From: an uncultured Ruminiclostridium sp.
GTDB taxonomy: Bacteria > Bacillota > Clostridia > Oscillospirales > Acutalibacteraceae
Direction: 5' to 3'
DNA: 44,196 bases
NCBI GenBank assembly: GCA_902490005.1
Contig: CABUCM010000022.1
Span: 1 to 44,196, forward strand
Position 1 is the first letter of the stretch; the number at the start of each line of letters is the position of its first letter. The notes below the pieces were generated by a model. The model had not been told where the DNA came from and did no database searches. It saw only the letters and a list, made by a program, of their open reading frames with translations. A program made the translations under genes and the position numbers. Positions 38,901 to 44,196 of this stretch are shown in pieces.

Positions 38901-39800
38901 ATGACGCCGTTTTTGACAGGTTTTCAAGACTACCTAAAAAATCAAAAATGTGTTTCCTCCAATACAATGCAGTCCTATATTCGCGACATCGAGCATTTCA
39001 GTATGTATTTAGAATCCATCGCCTTGAACGAACCTACCGCTGTTTCCGCGGAGGATCTGCAGAGGTACATGGAAAGCTTGGAACAGTTGGGAAGAAGCGC
39101 CTCTACTATTACAAGAAATATTGCCTCTATCCGCTGTTTTTATCAATATTTGATTTTAATCGGTGCTGCTTCTGAAAATCCTGCTAAGGAAATCAAACGG
39201 GAAAAGGCAGAAAAAAAGCCTCCCAGTATTTTAACTGGGGAGGAAATTCGCTTGCTTTTGAATCAGCCTAACGTAATGGATCCAAAAGGCTGCCGGGACA
39301 AGGCAATGATCGAGCTTTTGTATGCTACTGGAATCCGGGTTTCGGAATTGATCGATTTGAATTTGCAGGATGTGAATTTAAAGACTGGGATGCTTCATTG
39401 CCGCAGGCCGAAAAGCGACCGGGTAATCCCGATTTACGCCGAGGCGGTGTCGTCGCTTTCTGATTATATTTCCCGGATCAGAAAAATTATTATTGATCCC
39501 GCTGGGAAAGACGGACAAGCTTTGTTTGTCAATTTAAACGGCCATCGGCTGACACGGCAGGGATTTTGGAAAATTATCAAGGGTTATGCTGCGCAAGCTA
39601 GAATTACCAAGGATATTACCCCACATACCTTACGTCATTCTTTCGCCTTGCATCTTCTGCAAAATGGCGCGGATCTGAAAGATATCCAAGAAATGCTGGG
39701 ACATGCTGATATTGCTTCGACTCAGGTTTATGCAAATCTGTTAAATAATCGTTTTCAAAATGTTTACAATCATTGTCATCCAATGGCGAAAAAAGCTTAA
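38901..39800 (+). CDS. xerD: Site-specific tyrosine recombinase XerD
   Basis: 299 residues, normal length. An N-terminal SAM-like DNA-binding domain (FQDYLKNQKCVSSNTMQSYIRDIEHFSMYL) precedes the catalytic domain with Arg in TGIRVSELIDL, Lys in the CRRPKSDRVIPIY hairpin, HTLRHSFALHLLQNGADLKDIQEMLGH and the nucleophile Tyr in STQVYANL. It resolves chromosome dimers at dif with XerC or acts alone. GGAGGAGGAAAG precedes the ATG. It is co-directional with spoIIM, 37 bp apart. Confidence 0.93.
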   Translation: MTPFLTGFQDYLKNQKCVSSNTMQSYIRDIEHFSMYLESIALNEPTAVSAEDLQRYMESLEQLGRSASTITRNIASIRCFYQYLILIGAASENPAKEIKREKAEKKPPSILTGEEIRLLLNQPNVMDPKGCRDKAMIELLYATGIRVSELIDLNLQDVNLKTGMLHCRRPKSDRVIPIYAEAVSSLSDYISRIRKIIIDPAGKDGQALFVNLNGHRLTRQGFWKIIKGYAAQARITKDITPHTLRHSFALHLLQNGADLKDIQEMLGHADIASTQVYANLLNNRFQNVYNHCHPMAKKA

Positions 39801-39866
39801 TTTTTGTGCTATAATGTTATTGTTATTTTTGTTTCATTAGCGAGTTAAATTAGGGAGTGGATAGTA

Positions 39867-40886
39867 TTGTCGATTTTTAGTAGGTTAACCCATTATGACC
39901 GGCCGGGTCCCGGTGTGGATAAGGATGGCCCTCAAAAACCCAGAATCGTACTTTTTTTTGAAATTCTGTTTCGAAAATTTTTTAATTTTTGCAAGCTGAA
40001 TCTTCTATTTTTAATCCCGGTGGTAGCAGTCGGCGCGATCATTTATTTGGCAATGAATCTGTTGCTGATGGTTGGGGTTAATAACTTATTTGTTGCTTTG
40101 ATTCCGGTAGTTTTGATTTTTCCATTTGTGGCCGGTCTTACGTATGTTACTAGGAATTACGCCAGGGAAGAGCACGCTTTCATTTTTAGTGATTTTAAGG
40201 ACTGCGTGAAAGAAAACTGGGGAAAGTTCCTGATTCACGGTATCATTACCTATGCTTTATTCTGTCTATTCTATATTTCCATCACTTTTTATTACGCGAA
40301 CCTTTCCACAAACCAGTTTTACTATGTACCTTTCTGTTTATGTATTTTCATGGCGCTGGTAACCCTGTTTATGCAATTCTATATTCCAATGATGATTGTT
40401 ACTTTTGACCTAAAGCTGATCCAGATTTACAAAAACGCTTTGATTTTCGCCTTTGTAGGCGCTTTGAGAAACTTTATGCTGCTGTTGATTTTCGCAGCAA
40501 TGTTTGTACTTTCTTATTTGCTTCTGTTGATTTCTTTCCAGCTAATTATTGTTCTGATTTTACTTTGGATTTTCTTTGCTTTTGCATTCATTTCTTACTT
40601 GGTTAACTTTACGATTTATCCATTGATTGAGAAGTTGATGATTATTCCGTATTATGCAAAACAAGAAGATGGTGAAAAAGAGGACAGTGAGGATAGTTCA
40701 GAGAAACCTGCGACCTCTCCCGCTCTAATGGAATCCGAAGAGGATTTGGAAGAAGGGGAAGGGGAGCCTAAACAGAAAAAGGTAGAATATGTGTATGAGA
40801 ACGGGCGCTTAATCCGTAAATATAACGACGATATTGAACCCGTTTTTGAGGATAAACGAATTCTTGGAGATCCGGATAGAAAATAA
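39867..40886 (+). CDS. DUF624 (YesL-like) membrane protein
   Basis: 339 residues from a TTG with GGGAGTGG 8 bp upstream. Six hydrophobic helices (about residues 44-68, 73-93, 120-145, 150-172, 190-215, 218-245). Between helices 2 and 3 comes TRNYAREEHAFIFSDFKDCVKENWGKF, the DUF624 signature. The last 80 residues are a soluble, strongly acidic tail (EEDLEEGEGEPKQKK) ending in VYENGRLIRKYNDDIEPVFEDKRILGDPDRK, longer than in typical YesL. An extended -10 (TGCTATAAT) sits at about 39809. The function of the family is unknown; some members sit with glycan-use genes. Confidence 0.78.
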   Translation: MSIFSRLTHYDRPGPGVDKDGPQKPRIVLFFEILFRKFFNFCKLNLLFLIPVVAVGAIIYLAMNLLLMVGVNNLFVALIPVVLIFPFVAGLTYVTRNYAREEHAFIFSDFKDCVKENWGKFLIHGIITYALFCLFYISITFYYANLSTNQFYYVPFCLCIFMALVTLFMQFYIPMMIVTFDLKLIQIYKNALIFAFVGALRNFMLLLIFAAMFVLSYLLLLISFQLIIVLILLWIFFAFAFISYLVNFTIYPLIEKLMIIPYYAKQEDGEKEDSEDSSEKPATSPALMESEEDLEEGEGEPKQKKVEYVYENGRLIRKYNDDIEPVFEDKRILGDPDRK

Positions 40887-40888
40887 AT

Positions 40889-40921
40889 AAAAAACGCTTA
40901 GCTTTTTGCTAAGCGTTTTTT
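40889..40921. terminator. Bidirectional terminator
   Basis: Arms AAAAAACGCTTAGC and GCTAAGCGTTTTTT, perfect, around TTTTT, between convergent genes. The minus-strand stop codon touches its right edge. Confidence 0.92.
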
Positions 40922-41912
40922 ATTTATTTCTAGAAGAGGGTGTTTTTACCTTAGATAAAGGGTTTGCATCTGCAGCGTCTTCCATTTGCTTGCTGGATAG
41001 ATGTGTATAGATTTCTGTTGTTCCTAGATTCTGGTGGCCCAAAATATCCTTTAACACACGAACATCTACATTACCATGCTGATACATTAGTGTTGCTGCA
41101 GTATGCCTTAATTTGTGGACAGAATAACCTTGGCCGTCTAAACCGATTTTTTTAAGATACTTTTGTACAATATTTTGCACAGCTTGTCTTCCCAAACGTT
41201 TGTTTAAATGGCTGATGAATAGCGCTTTTTTATCCATAACAGATACAGGATTGGGACGGACTTTTAAATAACGCTCTAACGCATCCTGACAAGCAGCGTT
41301 AAGGTATACGATTCGTTCCTTATTACCCTTACCGATCACTCTCATGGTGTGGTCAGGGCGGATATCGCTTAAATTCAAACCTACCAGCTCGGCCAACCGC
41401 AGTCCACAATTTAAAAACAAGGTTAAAATACAATAATCCCGTTCCTGATAAGGGCCGTCCACTGCATTCAATAAATCGATACTTTGTTCGAGTGTTAAAT
41501 ACTTAGGCAAAGATTTTTTTTGTTTTGGCGTTTCCAGCTCCTGAACAGGATTTTCATTCAGCTGGTGGGTCTTATTGGTGAGATAACGGAAGAAGGCCCG
41601 TAAACTGGCAGATTTTCTGGCTCTGGCAGCGTTTTTATTATCACGCTCCGTGGTTACAAAATTCATAAACTCATAGACGTCTGTCAGAGTTACCGTAGCC
41701 AAAAATTCAATTGAGATATCATCAACCGGAATTTCAGAAAATTCTAGATTATCAGAAATTAGATTTTTTTTCATCTTCATAAAACGAAAAAAGGTTCTCA
41801 AATCAAAAAAATATTCTTGGACTGTTTTTGGTGATTTTCCTTTGATCGTTTCCATATAACCCAAGAATTCCTTAAGAACCGGTGGCGATTCCGCTAATTG
41901 AACTGGATTCAA
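40920..41912 (-). CDS. XerC-like tyrosine recombinase
   Basis: 330 residues from a TTG with GGGAGGG 8 bp upstream. N-terminal SAM-like domain (VLKEFLGYMETIKGKSPKTVQEYFFDLRTFFRFMKMKK) with a 20-residue insertion (NLEFSEIPVDDISIEFLATV), then the catalytic domain: Arg in CGLRLAELVGL, Lys in VIGKGNKERIVYL, HKLRHTAATLMYQHGNVDVRVLKDILGH and Tyr in TTEIYTHL. It is closer to the XerC group than the gene at 38901 and faces it 1.1 kb away, so the two could be the chromosomal XerC/XerD pair. A 32-bp perfect dyad lies just upstream of its start. Confidence 0.9.
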   Translation of the reverse strand: MNPVQLAESPPVLKEFLGYMETIKGKSPKTVQEYFFDLRTFFRFMKMKKNLISDNLEFSEIPVDDISIEFLATVTLTDVYEFMNFVTTERDNKNAARARKSASLRAFFRYLTNKTHQLNENPVQELETPKQKKSLPKYLTLEQSIDLLNAVDGPYQERDYCILTLFLNCGLRLAELVGLNLSDIRPDHTMRVIGKGNKERIVYLNAACQDALERYLKVRPNPVSVMDKKALFISHLNKRLGRQAVQNIVQKYLKKIGLDGQGYSVHKLRHTAATLMYQHGNVDVRVLKDILGHQNLGTTEIYTHLSSKQMEDAADANPLSKVKTPSSRNK

Positions 41913-41927
41913 GATTTGGCCCTCCCT

Positions 41928-41959
41928 TAACTATACAAAATATTAATTTTGTATAGTTA
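41928..41959. repeat. 32-bp perfect dyad before the XerC-like gene
   Basis: Arms TAACTATACAAAAT (41928-41941) and ATTTTGTATAGTTA (41946-41959) with a 4-bp centre ATTA. It lies between the ribosome site of the recombinase and its presumed promoter, so it is in the right place for an operator. Its arms could equally be recombinase binding sites. Confidence 0.88.
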
Positions 41960-42044
41960 TCTATAATTTTTCTCTTCTTCTTTTACGCTTAATGAGGTTC
42001 TTTTTCTATTTTACCACGATCCAATCTAACAGGCAAATTTGATA

Positions 42045-42094
42045 TTAAAAAGCCACCCTTGAGAAATTTTTAAATCTCAAGGGTGGCTTTTTAA
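42045..42094. terminator. Strong bidirectional terminator
   Basis: Exact 20-bp arms beginning TTAAAAAGCCACCC and ending GGGTGGCTTTTTAA around AATTTTTAAA. On the minus strand it ends the HPS-like operon, whose last gene stops at 42100. Confidence 0.92.
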
Positions 42095-42099
42095 TCTAT

Positions 42100-42816
42100 T
42101 TACTTTCTGCAGGAATGGACGAATTCACACAAGAAACCGAATTTTTTATAAGCCTCTTGGTCATGCTCGCCGGTCAAAGCGCCGCCGACTACAACCCAGT
42201 CCACTCCCTGCTTGATGGCGTCGATTACGTTGCCGTAAGCATCCATACCGGTGCCCTTTCCGGGAGGCGCGTAACCGCAGCAGCAGCCAACCGGAACGTC
42301 GCCAGCGACTTTTTTACACTCTCTTACGCCGTCGGCCATTTCTCTCACATAGTTATAAAACCACTGGTCGTCGCCGTAATGTAAAATAACAGCGTCCACG
42401 CCAAGGCCGCACAGCTCTTCGGTTCTCTTAGGCAGATCCTGAAGCTCTGACCCGCAGAGGTCTGCGATCACTTTAATCCCGCAGTCTTTCCTGGCTCTCA
42501 ATCCCTCAATAATAGCGGGATCGTTTCCGCCGGCACAGGAAATGGTCGCCACATCGCAGCCAGCCTCTTTGGCCTTTAAAAAGATATCGTAAACATTGGT
42601 GCGAATCTTAAAGTCCACCATAATCGCCGCTTTGTCCCCGGCGATTTTTTTCAGCTCCCGGATACTCTGCAAGCCCTCTCCGTAAATTAAGGGGGTGCCT
42701 ACCTCTACCCAATCCACGCCGCAGTCAACCGCCATCTGAGCGCAGGGAATTGCTTCCTCCAACGTGAATTTATCTATTGCCGCTTGAATCCATGGTCTTT
42801 TTCCGAAAATCTCCAT
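42100..42816 (-). CDS. OMPDC-superfamily (HPS/KGPDC-like) protein with altered motif
   Basis: 238 residues from the ATG preceded by AAAGGAG at 9 bp. It is a (beta/alpha)8 protein of the orotidine-phosphate decarboxylase suprafamily, close to 3-hexulose-6-phosphate synthase and 3-keto-gulonate-6-phosphate decarboxylase (VDCGVDWVEVGTPLIYGEGL, IMVDFKIRTN, GCDVATISCAGG, GIKVIADLCG, VVVGGALTG). The DxKxxD metal and catalytic motif is Asp68, Lys70 but Thr73 in place of the second Asp. It lies 17 bp after its paralogue at 42834. It may be a catalytically changed or regulatory partner, or act on a different substrate. Confidence 0.85.
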   Translation of the reverse strand: MEIFGKRPWIQAAIDKFTLEEAIPCAQMAVDCGVDWVEVGTPLIYGEGLQSIRELKKIAGDKAAIMVDFKIRTNVYDIFLKAKEAGCDVATISCAGGNDPAIIEGLRARKDCGIKVIADLCGSELQDLPKRTEELCGLGVDAVILHYGDDQWFYNYVREMADGVRECKKVAGDVPVGCCCGYAPPGKGTGMDAYGNVIDAIKQGVDWVVVGGALTGEHDQEAYKKFGFLCEFVHSCRK

Positions 42817-42833
42817 TGAATACAACTCCTTTC

Positions 42834-43556
42834 TTATTCCGCTTGATAGCCGCCGTAGCCGCCGCTGGCTGCCGTACCGCAGCCGCGCTGATAGCTGTGT
42901 ACAAAATCAATGTATTCCTTTAGGGTTTCGTAGCCCTGTTCCGGTGCTTTGTTGACCACATCGCCGGCCAGACAGATGTAATCCGCGCCGTCCGCTAGCG
43001 CGTGAACGATATCCTCTTTGGTCCTTACCACGCAGCCTACCGGAATCGTCGCAACGCCCTTTGCCTCTTTCACGCCATCCCAGCTCCTGGAGAACATGTA
43101 GCGGTATTTCAGCTCGTCGTAGGTCTGATGGACCCGAACCGCGTGAATCCCGATGTTCTGCAGTTCTGCCACATAATGGGGAATTTCCTCCACTGGTACG
43201 GTGCACAAATCGCCGATGATTTTAATTCCGGTATTCGCGTAGGCGACCATCGCCTGACGGGCGCATCCGTAGTTGAACCGGGTGCTGACAACACTGTAAT
43301 CCGCGCCGCACTTCCTCGCCTGGGCGGAAAATCCGTTTCCCCCGTCGTGAATCTTGATATCCGCCACCACCGGGATATCCCCGGCGATTTCCTTTACCGC
43401 AGGAATGGAATGCATGAATCCACAGGCATACATATTATTCGTTCCCACACTGATCCAGTCGCTTCCGTATTCCACGGCCTTTTTCGCGATTTCTTTTGTC
43501 GTCTCCAGATCAAACGCGTCTATGATCGTTTCAACCCAGATCTTTTTTTCGCTCAT
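42834..43556 (-). CDS. OMPDC-superfamily (HPS/KGPDC-like) decarboxylase or aldolase
   Basis: 240 residues from the ATG with AAAGGAG 9 bp upstream. It is a paralogue of the gene at 42100, with KAVEYGSDWISVGTNNMYACGF, VVADIKIHDGG, GADYSVVSTRFNYG, GIKIIGDLCTVPVEE and DYICLAGDVV. The DxKxxD motif is intact: Asp66, Lys68, Asp71. The last 20 residues are a Gly/Tyr-rich tail (RGCGTAASGGYGGYQ) not usual in the family. It is first in the operon, behind a strong promoter, with a ROK-family gene upstream on the same strand, which fits sugar-phosphate metabolism. The true substrate cannot be named. Confidence 0.87.
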   Translation of the reverse strand: MSEKKIWVETIIDAFDLETTKEIAKKAVEYGSDWISVGTNNMYACGFMHSIPAVKEIAGDIPVVADIKIHDGGNGFSAQARKCGADYSVVSTRFNYGCARQAMVAYANTGIKIIGDLCTVPVEEIPHYVAELQNIGIHAVRVHQTYDELKYRYMFSRSWDGVKEAKGVATIPVGCVVRTKEDIVHALADGADYICLAGDVVNKAPEQGYETLKEYIDFVHSYQRGCGTAASGGYGGYQAE

Positions 43557-43598
43557 AACCACTTCTCCTTTACTTTGTTTTGGGGATTTTGTGAACTT

Positions 43599-43662
43599 GA
43601 ATTAATTTTGTTTGCGAATTAATTTTCAAAATGAATATATCATTTTTTTATGGAAATGTCAA
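43599..43662 (-). promoter_or_regulatory. Promoter and repeated operator of the HPS-like operon
   Basis: On the minus strand TTGACA (43657-43662) and TATATT (43634-43639), 17 bp apart. Just downstream, GAATTAATTTT occurs twice as written on the plus strand (43599-43609 and 43616-43626), 17 bp start to start. A+T-rich repeats of this kind suit a ROK-type repressor such as the one encoded next door. Confidence 0.75.
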
Positions 43663-43715
43663 TACTTTTTAATGATATTTACGATTATTTTTATAAACAT
43701 TATTCTGCTATAGAA

Positions 43716-43755
43716 AGAACCTTCTGTTCGTATTTTTGTACGAACAGAAGGTTCT
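43716..43755. terminator. Terminator after the ROK gene
   Basis: Perfect 17-bp arms AGAACCTTCTGTTCGTA and its complement around TTTTTG. On the minus strand it lies 18 bp after the ROK stop and is followed by TTCTATAG, a short T-poor tail. Confidence 0.82.
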
Positions 43756-43773
43756 CTAAAGTTTTGACAACCA

Positions 43774-44196
43774 TTATGCCGATGGTTCTTCTTCCAGTAA
43801 AGTCAATGGATTTTTGAGAATTCGGTCAAATACCACCGCAGCAATCCCTATTAAACAAGGGTCCTGGTCAAGTGAAGTAAACTGCAAATCAACATTTTGA
43901 TAAAAGAACGGATAAATATGGTGCCGTACGGAAATATTGACTTGGTCTAAAAAAGGAACTCCCAATTTTTTAAAGCTTCCTCCCACAATGACCACACCAG
44001 GATTAAACAGATAAACAATATTGGCGATTCCAATTCCAAACATTTCTGCGGCACGATTTACTATTTCAGCTACAGCGGGGTTACCAGCCCGATATTCCTC
44101 AGCCAGTTCATCAAAATCATGAATAGCATGGGGCAAGGATTCTGTTCCCGCCAATATGGCTTGTTCGCCATGGGAGAATGGTGGTTCGGAAACAGT
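43774..44196 (-). CDS. ROK family protein, C-terminal part
   Basis: Only the last 140 residues are in the window; the frame stays open to the right edge. IGIANIVYLFNPGVVIVGGSFKKLG is the conserved C-terminal ROK signature (usually LNPEVIVIGG), and the preceding helices (DELAEEYRAGNPAVAEIVNRAAEMFG) match NagC/XylR repressors and ROK sugar kinases. The DNA-binding or sugar-binding N-terminal parts lie outside. Its place upstream of the two HPS-like genes, with repeats at their promoter, favours a sugar-responsive repressor. Confidence 0.85.
   Translation of the reverse strand, partial: TVSEPPFSHGEQAILAGTESLPHAIHDFDELAEEYRAGNPAVAEIVNRAAEMFGIGIANIVYLFNPGVVIVGGSFKKLGVPFLDQVNISVRHHIYPFFYQNVDLQFTSLDQDPCLIGIAAVVFDRILKNPLTLLEEEPSA

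Noticed and set aside
41928..41959. Chromosomal dif site
   Set aside because: dif has 11-bp arms around a 6-bp centre and is not fully symmetrical. This dyad has 14-bp arms and a 4-bp centre, and it sits in a gene leader.

Overview
The window looks like a piece of a low-to-mid G+C, anaerobic, endospore-forming Clostridia chromosome, most likely a gut Oscillospirales relative. The pointers are a SCIFF ranthipeptide and its radical-SAM maturase, a SpoIIM homologue next to xerD, a DUF4358-MBOAT-DHHW acetylation cluster, a Bce-type peptide-resistance module, and strong Shine-Dalgarno sites with several TTG starts. Genus assignment is inference only. No tRNA, rRNA, insertion sequence or CRISPR array was recognised.

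Region 1 (1-6150) is an accessory, defence-island-like stretch. It begins with two decayed genes: a DUF2726-like nuclease tail and a metallophosphoesterase with an internal deletion and a frameshift. A HipA-like kinase with an unusual N-terminal extension follows on the minus strand. A two-gene restriction-modification module comes next, an N6-adenine methylase fused to a specificity domain plus an HNH nuclease. It sits between two direct copies of a hairpin element whose sequence differences all preserve the stem. A short interrupted ORF ends the stretch.

Region 2 (6150-15200) appears more G+C-rich by eye. It holds an unknown membrane protein, a MATE exporter and an APC permease on the minus strand, then a plus-strand row: an NmrA-like reductase, a flavin-barrel/ferredoxin fusion, a zinc-type macrodomain and an M-class (SirTM-like) sirtuin with Gln at the usual catalytic His. 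The macrodomain/SirTM pair is a reversible ADP-ribosylation system, here without the lipoyl-carrier genes usually found with it. A long near-perfect hairpin separates it from a guaA whose glutaminase domain is cut from just after the nucleophile Cys to the catalytic His, which predicts an ammonia-dependent GMP synthase.

Region 3 (15200-27300) holds enolase, a DapB/diaminopentanoate-dehydrogenase-like oxidoreductase, an MFS exporter with a TetR repressor and two matching operators, a complete BceRSAB-like two-component/ABC module, and a minus-strand XRE-AbrB regulator/ABC ATPase/ABC-2 permease operon.

Region 4 (27300-44196) holds the DUF4358-MBOAT-DHHW operon, an orphan TetR with its own operator, a DtxR-family regulator upstream of a DUF3793-flavodoxin operon with DtxR-like dyads, then tgt, yajC, a TIGR04086 membrane protein, scfA-scfB, proC, spoIIM, xerD and a DUF624-like membrane protein. 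A second tyrosine recombinase lies under a 32-bp perfect dyad. The window ends with two adjacent OMPDC-superfamily (HPS/KGPDC-like) genes, one with a broken catalytic motif, and the C-terminal part of a ROK protein.
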